From NCBI GenBank assembly GCA_016793585.1, contig JAEUJR010000491.1, forward strand, positions 1 through 24,602: a stretch of 24,602 nucleotides of DNA. Direction: 5' to 3'. The translations under genes were made by a program, and so were the position numbers. Shown piece by piece: positions 7,578 to 14,321 of this stretch (position 1 is its first letter; each line of letters opens with the position of its first letter). The notes beneath the pieces are model-generated. The model was not told the DNA's origin, did no database searches, and worked only from the letters and a program-made list of their open reading frames with translations. Origin of the DNA: Archangium sp. Lineage in GTDB: Bacteria > Myxococcota > Myxococcia > Myxococcales > Myxococcaceae.

Positions 7578-8057
7578 TCAGATGCCCGAGACGATGCGCC
7601 AGCGCGCCTTGCCGTTGCTCTCGTCGGTGCGCTTGAGCAGCATCTGCTTGATGTCGGTGTCGGTCTGCGTGCGGCCCGACAGCGTCGGCATCTTGAAGCT
7701 CAACGTGTACGTGTAGGTGACGCGGGCCGCGTTGGTGGCCTCGTCGAACTCCATGCGGCGCACGTTCATGTCGAGGCGCACGTCTTCGATGCGCTGAAAC
7801 CGCGTGGCCAGCGACGTGTAGAGCGTGGAGTAGTCGAGATCGTCGTCAGGCCCCGAGCTGCCGCCGTCGTCGCGGAAGGCGGGGTCGGCGAGGTCGATGA
7901 TGGCCTGTGCGTTTCGCTGCTCCACGGCCGAGCGGTACGCCGTCATCACGTCGAGGATCGCGCGTGAGTCAGAGGTGTCGTCGATCTCGGTGCCCGGGAT
8001 CTTCTTCATGCAGCCAGCGAGGGCGACCAGACCAACGGCGAGCAGAATCGAACGCAT
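7578..8057 (-). CDS. Small NTF2-like lipoprotein
   Basis: A 159-residue protein with a lipoprotein signal (MRSILLAVGLVALAGC; lipidated Cys16), so it is anchored in the envelope. The mature part opens with a helix (SRAILDVMTAYRSAVEQRNAQAIIDLA) and an acidic 'DPAFRDDGG' turn. It then has alternating strands (VRRMEFDEATNAARVTYTYTLSF) and a C-terminal KARWRIVSGI strand, the layout of NTF2-like/SnoaL folds. No catalytic residues stand out. A GGAGG lies four to five bases before the ATG. It is separated from the genes on both sides by hairpins (7528-7549 and 8152-8202), so it is probably a single-gene transcript. A second small NTF2-like envelope protein is encoded at 5297-5749, on the far side of the TPR gene. 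Confidence 0.75.
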   Translation of the reverse strand: MRSILLAVGLVALAGCMKKIPGTEIDDTSDSRAILDVMTAYRSAVEQRNAQAIIDLADPAFRDDGGSSGPDDDLDYSTLYTSLATRFQRIEDVRLDMNVRRMEFDEATNAARVTYTYTLSFKMPTLSGRTQTDTDIKQMLLKRTDESNGKARWRIVSGI

Positions 8058-8151
8058 CGAGCCTCCAACGACGGTGTAGCGACGGTATTCCCAGCGCCGC
8101 GTAGCGCAGTGTGCGTCAGAAGCAAGCGCGGGCCAGAAACCGGCCAGTCAG

Positions 8152-8202
8152 AAAAGACCACGGCCGCCCGGGCTGACTGCTCCCGAACGGCCGTGGCGTT
8201 TT
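8152..8202 (-). terminator. Intrinsic terminator of the haem lipoprotein gene
   Basis: A perfect nine-pair GC-rich stem (CCACGGCCG 8158-8166, CGGCCGTGG 8188-8196) is flanked by AAAA (8152-8155) and TTTT (8199-8202). On the minus strand it reads stem, then TCTTTTC, starting about 30 bases after the stop at 8231. The symmetric A and T runs make it a good two-way intrinsic terminator, although only the minus-strand gene needs it. Confidence 0.8.
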
Positions 8203-8230
8203 CCCCGGGGTGGGGAAGCTTCGAGCGGCC

Positions 8231-10885
8231 TCAGTAGCCGACGCAGATGTTCTGGCTCGGCTCGAGCGGCACGATGACGGTCGACTCGTCGATGGACTTG
8301 AGGAATGCGACGAGGTCGTTGATCTGCGCGCGCTCCGCCACCGTGGTGCCGCCGTTGGTGAGGAAGTTCGCCGACGCCGCCTGGTAGTGGTTCGCGTAGG
8401 CCGGCGTGAAGACGTCATCGAGCGTCTTCGCCTTGCCGTGGTGGAAGTACGGCGCGCCCGTCGCGACCGACGTCAGCGCCGGCGGGTTGAAGCCCCTGCC
8501 TCCCTGCGCCGCGGTGCCGTCGGCCTTGCGCTCGAGCACGTCGTTCACGTCGAAGGTGCCGACGTTGCGAATGACGCAGGTGACGCGCTCGGGGCCGACG
8601 TTGCCCGTGCCGCCGTCGGGCAGGTTCACCCCGCGCTCGATGTCGACCTTCAGCTGATCGTTCGGGCGGCCGAAGATGGTGCCCGCGTCGAGGGTGAGCG
8701 TGCGCAGGCCGGTGCCCGCGTCAGGGCCGCCCGACACACCCGGCAGCGAGCCGTTCTTGTCGGGAGAGGGCACGAAGGGCCGCGAGCTCGCCGTCCACTT
8801 CTGGCCGCCGTGGCAGAAGTGGCAGTTGTTGTTGATGAACAGGGTGCGGCCACGCATCACGGCCGCGGGGTCGAGGGTCGTCGGCGCGCGGTTGGCGCGA
8901 ATCGTCTTCGAGTACTCGTCGATGTCGTCCCAGTCGTGGAGCGGGCTGCCGGCGCGCGCCACCACGGCCTTCGTCGAACCCGAGAGGAAGTCGTTGCGCG
9001 TCACCTGCGTGAAGCCGGGCAGCAACACCCCGTTGGTGAGGTTGAACGGCGTGTCGTTGGGCACGGTGCCTTCGGTGATGGCGCCCTTGCCGCCGGCGGT
9101 GCCGCGCGTGTTCAGCTCGAAGTCGTGCATCTCGTCGAAGATGCCCGTCCAGTTGAGAATGCGCTGATCGCCCGGCGTCGTCTTGCCGTACATGCCGTCG
9201 AGCGCCGTCGACTGCCGCGGGCCGGCCGCGAAGATCCACGTGATGTTGTCGGTGAGCCCGTCGGGGTGGCAGCTGCCGCAGCTGTTCACCTGGCGATCGG
9301 CCCAGCGCCCTGTCCCCGTGAAGAAGAACTTCTTGCCGTTGAGCACCGCCGCTTCCGGGGTGGCCGCGGTCGGCTTGGCCTCGGAGACGATGCCGTCGCC
9401 CGCCGCGTCGACCTGCTGCAGCGAGAGGTTCACGATGCTCAGCGAGCGGTCGACCCAGTTGTTCACGTAGAGCGCGCCGTTGCCGTGGCCCGCGACGAGG
9501 CCCGTCGGCACCTTGATGCCGCCAGCGCCACGCAGGTTGATCTGCTCGAACTGTGCGTCACGGCCGAGCGAGATGGGGCCGCGCGCGATGTTCGCGTTGT
9601 AGTGAATGCGCTGCACCATGTCGGCCGCCTGCGAGAGCAGGTAGCCCACGTTCGTCATCTCGACGAAGGCGATGCCCACGGGCACGCCGAGCAGGCTCGA
9701 GGTCGAGCCGCCCTGCTCCTGCGCGAGCTTCGAGATGACGGCGCTGCCGAGCGGGCCCACGTCTTCCTGGCTGCTGGTGAGATCGATGACCGACACCGTC
9801 GCGAAGAGGTTGGTGAACTTGTTCACCGGGCCGCGCGGCGAGGCGCAGACGCTGGGCACGTACGCCTTCCCGTTGTGAAGGGTGATGCCGAAGAGCTGGT
9901 TGGGCGAGCAGCCGACGAAAGGCGCCTGGAAACCACCGTCGGGCAGCTGCGTGGTCGAGAAGCCCGTGTCAGTGAAGGGGTTCAAGCTGATGGTGCGCGT
10001 GATGGTGCGCGCGCCGACGGCGATCTCGACCACCTTGCCGATGCGGCCGGTGTCGGAGGCTTCGGCGACCGGGTCTCCGTAGAACATGGTGACGAAGAGG
10101 CGCTCGTCGCTGTCGTCCGAGTCGCCGTCGTTGGTGATGGCGAGCGCGCGCGGCTGGCTCGGCATGGTGATGACCGCGGTCTGCGTCATCGTCGCGGTGT
10201 CGAAGAACATGACGGTGTTCTCGCCGAAGTTGGCGACGACCGCGGTCGCTCCCGTCGGGGTGAGGGCGAGGCCCGTGGGCTCGGCGCCGGTGGAGGCCCG
10301 CGTCGCCGCGACGGTGGGCGTCGTGGTGTTGATGGCGGTGACCTTCGCGAGCTGCTGCGAGCGGCGCAGGAGCACGAGGGCCGTGGTGTTGTCAGGGTGA
10401 ATCGCGACGCCTTCGGGCTGAGTGGTGGCGCCGAACGAGGCCGAGCCACTCTTCGACTTCGTGGCGGCGTTGAAGAAGCTCACCGTGCCGACATCGGGGT
10501 TCACCATCGCGACGACGGAGTCGTTGGTGCTGATGTCGATGGTGTTGGAGCGGCTCGAGCGCCCCAGCACGGGGCCTGCCGCGCCACCAGCCGTCGCCGT
10601 TCCTCCGGCGGTCGCGGTGCCACCCGCGGTCGCAGTGCCACCGGCGGTCGCAGTGCCACCGGCGGTCGCAGTGCCACCGGCGGTCGCGGTGCCACCGGCG
10701 GTCGCAGTGCCACCGGCGGTCGCGGTACCACCGGCGGTCGCAGTGCCACCGGCCGTCGCGGTACCGCCGGCAGCGGCCACACCTCCGCCGGCGTTTCCGC
10801 CAGCCCCTCCACCATCGACGCCCGACGGCTCCGTCGGGCAGGCAAACAACGAGACAGTCGCGAGCGCGACCACGATTCGACGCAT
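8231..10885 (-). CDS. Lipoprotein with repeat linker, beta-propeller-like region and di-haem cytochrome c region
   Basis: An 884-residue protein. It has a lipoprotein signal (MRRIVVALATVSLFAC, Cys16) and a Gly/Ala linker containing ten exact GGTATA repeats (residues 40-99). Residues 106-490 have repeated YVTN/lactonase-type propeller strands (for example PEGVAIHPDNTTALVLLRR, TGLALTPTGATAVVANFGENTVMFFD). Two c-type haem motifs follow, CGSCH at 536-540 and CHFCH at 688-692. The C-terminus is like di-haem cytochrome c peroxidases/MauG relatives (GFNPPALTSVATGAPYFHHGKAKTLDDVF). The haems imply export and periplasmic or surface electron transfer; substrate and peroxidase activity are not shown. 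The frame is open far upstream, but the lipobox and the -24/-12 promoter at 10927-10941 fix the start at 10885. It is divergent from an FHA-type sigma-54 activator that is the obvious candidate regulator. Confidence 0.88.
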   Translation of the reverse strand: MRRIVVALATVSLFACPTEPSGVDGGGAGGNAGGGVAAAGGTATAGGTATAGGTATAGGTATAGGTATAGGTATAGGTATAGGTATAGGTATAGGTATAGGAAGPVLGRSSRSNTIDISTNDSVVAMVNPDVGTVSFFNAATKSKSGSASFGATTQPEGVAIHPDNTTALVLLRRSQQLAKVTAINTTTPTVAATRASTGAEPTGLALTPTGATAVVANFGENTVMFFDTATMTQTAVITMPSQPRALAITNDGDSDDSDERLFVTMFYGDPVAEASDTGRIGKVVEIAVGARTITRTISLNPFTDTGFSTTQLPDGGFQAPFVGCSPNQLFGITLHNGKAYVPSVCASPRGPVNKFTNLFATVSVIDLTSSQEDVGPLGSAVISKLAQEQGGSTSSLLGVPVGIAFVEMTNVGYLLSQAADMVQRIHYNANIARGPISLGRDAQFEQINLRGAGGIKVPTGLVAGHGNGALYVNNWVDRSLSIVNLSLQQVDAAGDGIVSEAKPTAATPEAAVLNGKKFFFTGTGRWADRQVNSCGSCHPDGLTDNITWIFAAGPRQSTALDGMYGKTTPGDQRILNWTGIFDEMHDFELNTRGTAGGKGAITEGTVPNDTPFNLTNGVLLPGFTQVTRNDFLSGSTKAVVARAGSPLHDWDDIDEYSKTIRANRAPTTLDPAAVMRGRTLFINNNCHFCHGGQKWTASSRPFVPSPDKNGSLPGVSGGPDAGTGLRTLTLDAGTIFGRPNDQLKVDIERGVNLPDGGTGNVGPERVTCVIRNVGTFDVNDVLERKADGTAAQGGRGFNPPALTSVATGAPYFHHGKAKTLDDVFTPAYANHYQAASANFLTNGGTTVAERAQINDLVAFLKSIDESTVIVPLEPSQNICVGY
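10589..10768 (-). repeat. Ten tandem 18-bp repeats encoding GGTATA
   Basis: Ten uninterrupted 18-bp units (plus-strand form near CCACCGGCGGTCGCAGTG) encode residues 40-99 of the haem lipoprotein. Neighbouring copies differ at only one to three bases, chiefly GCAGTG against GCGGTG or GCGGTA, and several are identical. The unit length is a multiple of three, so copy-number change would alter linker length without breaking the frame. Confidence 0.95.
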
Positions 10886-10926
10886 GTGTACGACCCCCGG
10901 GAAAAAGGAACGGCACGAGGGGCATC

Positions 10927-10941
10927 GCAAGGCGCGTTCCA
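10927..10941 (-). promoter_or_regulatory. Sigma-54 (-24/-12) promoter facing the haem lipoprotein gene
   Basis: The minus strand reads TGGAACGCGCCTTGC, against the sigma-54 consensus TGGCACG-N4-TTGC. GG and GC are exactly 12 bases apart and only one of eleven specified positions differs. A start about 12 bases further on, near 10915, would leave a leader of about 30 bases before the ATG at 10885. The neighbouring divergent gene encodes a sigma-54 activator, which strengthens the call. Confidence 0.65.
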
Positions 10942-10973
10942 ACCCCGTCCCCCCGTGCGTGGCTCCGTGCGGC

Positions 10974-10999
10974 TGTCGGGTGGAGCCGACAACCGTCGG
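10974..10999. promoter_or_regulatory. Dyad half-site cluster, candidate enhancer site
   Basis: Three related half-sites lie in a row: TGTCGG (10974-10979), CCGACA (10986-10991) and CGTCGG (10994-10999). They form two overlapping inverted repeats, TGTCGG-N6-CCGACA and CCGAC-N4-GTCGG. They sit roughly 60-85 bases upstream of the predicted sigma-54 start, just closer than the usual -80 to -150 range for activator sites. Confidence 0.45.
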
Positions 11000-11047
11000 T
11001 TTCAGCCTGCAGGCGCGCTGCTTTGAGGTGCGGTAGGTCTTTGCCTC

Positions 11048-12352
11048 ATGACGCACGACGGAACCCAGCCGGTCGCCATCGTCGGCCTGCCGATGCGCAC
11101 GCTGTCGCTCTCCATCACCGCGGGCCCCGACGTGGGCAAGACGCTCACCGATGAAGCCAGCACGGTCTCCATCGGCACGGCCGAGGGCAACACGTTGCAG
11201 CTCTCCGACCCGACCGTTTCGCGCTTTCACGTCGAGCTCGGTCGGCGGGGGCCTGCCGTCGTCGTGCGCGACGTGGGCTCGACCAACGGCGTCGTCGTCA
11301 ACGGCGTCACCGTGCGCGAAGGGCTCGTGCCGCCCGGGTCGGTGCTGCAGCTGGGGAAGACCTCGGTCACCATCAGCGAAGGCAAGAACGGCTCGGTGCC
11401 GATGCTCGAGACCGAGAGCCTTGGCTCGCTCAAGGGCCGCGCGCCGGTGATGCGCACGCTGCTCGCGCGGGTCGAGAAGGCCGCCTCGTCAGACACGGGC
11501 GTGCTGCTCATCGGCGAGTCGGGCACCGGCAAAGAGGTCATCGCGCGGGAGATTCACCAGCGCTCGGCGCGCGCGAAGCACCCGTTCGTCACCGTCGACT
11601 GCGGCAGCCTCGCGCCGGGGGTCGTCGCCAGCGAGCTGTTCGGTCACGAAAAGGGCGCCTTCACGGGAGCCGATCGCCGCCACCAGGGCGCCTTCGAGCG
11701 CGCGAACAAGGGCACGCTGTTTCTCGACGAGATCGGCGAGCTGCCGCAGAGCCTGCAGGCGATGTTGCTGGGCGCGCTCGAGCGGCGGCGTTTTCGCCGC
11801 GTCGGAGGCACCGAGGACTTGAACGTCGACGTGCGCGTCGTGGCGGCGACGCACCGCGATCTCAAGGCCGAGGTGAATGCCAGCAACTTCAGGCTCGACC
11901 TCTACTACCGGCTCGCGGTCGTTCGGCTCGAGGTGCCCGCGCTGCGCCAGCGCGTCGACGATCTCGAGCTGCTCATCGCGCACTTCCTCACCGAGGCCGG
12001 GTCCGATCGCACGCCGCAGTCGCTGTTTCCTGCCGACGATCTCGCCGCGCTGCGGGCGCACCACTGGCCCGGCAACGTGCGTGAGCTGCGGAACCTCGTC
12101 GAGTCGACGCTCGCGATGGGAGAGCGGCCGACCTTCGACGCCCCCATCGTCACGGGCACGCAGCGCGACACACCGGGGCCCGAGCTTCCGTACAAAGACG
12201 CGCGCGGGCTGGTGCTCGAACGCTTCGAGAAGCACTACCTGCCGAAGCTGCTCGAGGTGACGAAGGGCAATGTCTCGGCCGCGGCGCGCCACGCGAAGAT
12301 GGATCGGTCGCACCTCATCGAGCTGTTGACGCGGCACGGCCTCAAGGACTGA
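11048..12352 (+). CDS. FHA-domain sigma-54-dependent transcriptional activator (enhancer-binding protein)
   Basis: A 434-residue protein with an N-terminal FHA domain (about 18-110), a sigma-54 AAA+ domain (about 127-360) and a Fis-type helix-turn-helix (about 400-432, EVTKGNVSAAARHAKMDRSHLIELL). The ATPase is intact: Walker A GESGTGKE (156-163), GAFTGA sigma-54 contact loop (203-208), Walker B LFLDE (224-228), arginine-finger region FRLDLYYRL (281-289) and WPGNVREL (340-347). In the FHA domain the usual pThr-contacting Arg of the GR motif is Thr (G43-T44). The SRFH (58-61) and STN (78-80) motifs remain. In Myxococcales such proteins replace the receiver domain with FHA to respond to Ser/Thr kinases. 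It probably controls the divergent haem lipoprotein gene, and possibly itself. It ends five bases from a convergent gene. Confidence 0.93.
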   Translation: MTHDGTQPVAIVGLPMRTLSLSITAGPDVGKTLTDEASTVSIGTAEGNTLQLSDPTVSRFHVELGRRGPAVVVRDVGSTNGVVVNGVTVREGLVPPGSVLQLGKTSVTISEGKNGSVPMLETESLGSLKGRAPVMRTLLARVEKAASSDTGVLLIGESGTGKEVIAREIHQRSARAKHPFVTVDCGSLAPGVVASELFGHEKGAFTGADRRHQGAFERANKGTLFLDEIGELPQSLQAMLLGALERRRFRRVGGTEDLNVDVRVVAATHRDLKAEVNASNFRLDLYYRLAVVRLEVPALRQRVDDLELLIAHFLTEAGSDRTPQSLFPADDLAALRAHHWPGNVRELRNLVESTLAMGERPTFDAPIVTGTQRDTPGPELPYKDARGLVLERFEKHYLPKLLEVTKGNVSAAARHAKMDRSHLIELLTRHGLKD

Positions 12353-12357
12353 GCGCC

Positions 12358-13623
12358 TCAGCGCAGGTGGGGTGGTTTGGGGGGCCGGGGCCTCTCGATG
12401 TGAAGAACGAAGCCGCTCGGGTCGATGGGAATATCGATTGTGAAGGGCTGGGCGCTCGCCAGGTTGCTCTCGAGCTGACGCGCAAACTGCGCCCATGAAG
12501 ACCCCGCCTCGAATCGGGTGAATCGAAGGTAGGGCTCGATCGCCACCATGCTCGCGACTGCGAACGCGGCCACCGCGATGCGCGAGCGCTGCAGCAGCGC
12601 TACCCACAGAACGGCTGCGGCGGCCGCGCCCACGAAGTCCTGACGCCAGACCGGTGGGTTGTTGAACCAGAGCCCGAGGAATCGAAGGTCGTTATCGGGT
12701 CTGAAAAGCACACCGATGAGGAGCACGCCCGACCACGAGAAACTCAGCAGGGCAAAGAGCATCGCGTGACGTCGCCACGCCCAGACGAGCGTGATCACCG
12801 CGAACACCGGAAAGACGACCAACGAAGCCCAGCCGGGAATCAGGCCGTAGAATGACGCGGCTCTGCTCCCGAGCCACGGAGCCGTGACGAAGTGGTGCGC
12901 CAGCGTCTTGAGCTCGACGTCGAGAACCCGGTCGAACGCGATCATCCCGTTGTCGGTGCGGGCGGCATGCACGAGCGCCCAGCTGTGCCACGCCATTGCT
13001 GCCACGAAGAGTCCGGCAACGACGAGGTGATCGCGGCGGCGCGCCTTCAGGCCCTCGAAGACGACGGCCGCAATGATTGGGCTGAGCACCACGCCTTCGC
13101 CGCTGGTTGTCGCCGCGAGCGTGACCAGCACGAAGTCGATCGGGCCGAATCTGCGCCGGAAACGGGCCAGCAACAGCCCACAGAGAAAGAGGAACGCGAG
13201 GCTGTGCAGGTTCGCGAGGTTTCCGAGCAATTCCTCGAGACCCGGGCAGAAGCAGCAAACCCAGACGGCCACGCGACGGGTGGCTGCTGAAGGAATGACG
13301 TCCACGAGCGCTTGCTCGCTCCAGAATGTCAGGATGGCCGCGAAGAGCACCACGCTCGAGAGGTAGACGGCGTGTGGGTAGATGCTGAGGGGGAGCCAGT
13401 GGCTGAAGACCAGCGCCAGCAGGCGGGGCAAGAGGTGCACGTACCCGGCATATGGCTCGACCAGCGAGGCCCAGCCCATCGAGACCGCGTCGTAGAGAAA
13501 GATCAGCCCGTCTTCAGCCCACAGCGACGGCTGTTCGAGGCGCGGCCACCCGCGGAAGCACAGCGTTGCGGTCAGCGCAGTGAACACTGCGTACGGCGTG
13601 AGGCGCGGCTGCTGCAAAGGCAT
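12358..13623 (-). CDS. Polytopic membrane protein, GT-C glycosyltransferase-like
   Basis: A 421-residue protein with about ten predicted hydrophobic helices and a short polar C-terminus ending PRPPKPPHLR. After the first helix it has W-A-E-D-G (residues 35-39), followed by DAVSMGWASLVEPYAGYVHLLPRLLAL. An acidic pair in the first outer loop and a conserved 'PYAGY-H--PR' segment are typical of bacterial GT-C-fold glycosyltransferase-like proteins, which use polyprenyl-phosphate sugars at the membrane. Function as a transferase is inference; it could be another polytopic family. Its codons are visibly less GC-rich than those of its neighbours (for example AAT, CGA, TCT and TGT). It lies 41 bp downstream of the lipoprotein gene ending at 13665, so it may be the tail of that run. 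No clear Shine-Dalgarno was seen. Confidence 0.65.
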   Translation of the reverse strand: MPLQQPRLTPYAVFTALTATLCFRGWPRLEQPSLWAEDGLIFLYDAVSMGWASLVEPYAGYVHLLPRLLALVFSHWLPLSIYPHAVYLSSVVLFAAILTFWSEQALVDVIPSAATRRVAVWVCCFCPGLEELLGNLANLHSLAFLFLCGLLLARFRRRFGPIDFVLVTLAATTSGEGVVLSPIIAAVVFEGLKARRRDHLVVAGLFVAAMAWHSWALVHAARTDNGMIAFDRVLDVELKTLAHHFVTAPWLGSRAASFYGLIPGWASLVVFPVFAVITLVWAWRRHAMLFALLSFSWSGVLLIGVLFRPDNDLRFLGLWFNNPPVWRQDFVGAAAAAVLWVALLQRSRIAVAAFAVASMVAIEPYLRFTRFEAGSSWAQFARQLESNLASAQPFTIDIPIDPSGFVLHIERPRPPKPPHLR

Positions 13624-13664
13624 GCGAGCCGACTATGCCCAACTTGGTATTGTCGCAACGGCGC

Positions 13665-14321
13665 TCAGGGCTGCCACTGCAGCTGTCCGTCACTGCAGGT
13701 GCGTACGCCCTGTTCGCAGAGCCCGGTGAGCGTCTCGAAGCCCAGGTAGACGTCCTGATCGACGCGGTCGAGCAGCACCGGGCACGAGTACGCGCAACCC
13801 GTGAGCAGCTTCTTGTCGAAGGCCGGCAGCTCGACGGCCGCAGCGGCTGGCAGCAGGTCGTCGCAGGACTGCAGCGTGCCCACCGCGCGAACGATGACGA
13901 ACTCGTCGGGGGCGTCGTTGAGCACGCCGAAGCTGGCGGCCTGCTTCATGGCCTTCAGCACTGCGGCGCGCAGCTCTTCGCGCGGCATCATCGGCGTCAC
14001 CGTCGGCAGCGTGATGGGCACGCAGCTGCGCGTCTGGAGCAGCGGCTTGCACTCGTGCGTCGAGCACCACTTCACCAGCTGGCCGGTACGGCAGCCGGGC
14101 ACGCCGCCAAGGCGCACGAAGTCGAACACCAGCGCGCCGCTCTTCACCCCGCCATCGCCGTCCTTCGCGCGGTCGAGCAGGAACTGGTTGTTGGCGTTCG
14201 GGTCGCGGCACATGAAGCCATCGAGGCCTTCGCCTTCGGTGCCGAAGGTGAGCGACACCTCGCGCTGCACCGCGCACGCGCCCACCACGAGGCCCGCCAC
14301 GAGCACCAGCGCGCGCTTCAT
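13665..14321 (-). CDS. Lipoprotein of unknown function with conserved cysteines
   Basis: A 218-residue protein with a lipoprotein signal (MKRALVLVAGLVVGAC, Cys16). The mature part has about a dozen cysteines, including RSCVPITLP, KWCSTHECKPLL, TGCAYSCPVLLD and RTCSDGQLQWQP, so it probably folds with disulfides outside the cytoplasm. No domain is recognised. The frame extends to 14435, but that would run into the preceding gene and lack the signal peptide. The ATG at 14321 has a GGAG eight bases upstream and overlaps the previous stop by four bases (ATGA, 14318-14321). It is therefore coupled to the PEGA-domain membrane protein gene, and the two products probably work together. Confidence 0.8.
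   Translation of the reverse strand: MKRALVLVAGLVVGACAVQREVSLTFGTEGEGLDGFMCRDPNANNQFLLDRAKDGDGGVKSGALVFDFVRLGGVPGCRTGQLVKWCSTHECKPLLQTRSCVPITLPTVTPMMPREELRAAVLKAMKQAASFGVLNDAPDEFVIVRAVGTLQSCDDLLPAAAAVELPAFDKKLLTGCAYSCPVLLDRVDQDVYLGFETLTGLCEQGVRTCSDGQLQWQP

Larger units (their letters stand above)
10886..11047. promoter_or_regulatory. Divergent control region between haem lipoprotein and FHA sigma-54 activator genes
   Basis: This 162 bp region serves both genes. It contains the -24/-12 element at 10927-10941, a cluster of dyad half-sites at 10974-10999 and a perfect 10-bp palindrome GCCTGCAGGC at 11005-11014. No clear sigma-70 promoter for the plus-strand activator gene was recognised. Confidence 0.6.

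Noticed and set aside
10589..10768. Tandem repeats considered as a CRISPR array
   Set aside because: Units are contiguous with no spacers, they lie in frame inside a protein gene, and no cas genes are present.
8210..11026. A 938-codon open frame on the plus strand opposite the haem lipoprotein
   Set aside because: The peptide is Arg/Val/His-rich low-complexity sequence with no domain, and it lies entirely antisense to a gene with a lipobox, haem motifs and a promoter. Long antisense frames are expected at this GC content.
13624..13664. Possible promoter (TTGCGA / CATAGT) before the GT-C-like gene
   Set aside because: Spacer is only 15 bases and both boxes match four of six; could be chance in the 41-bp gap.
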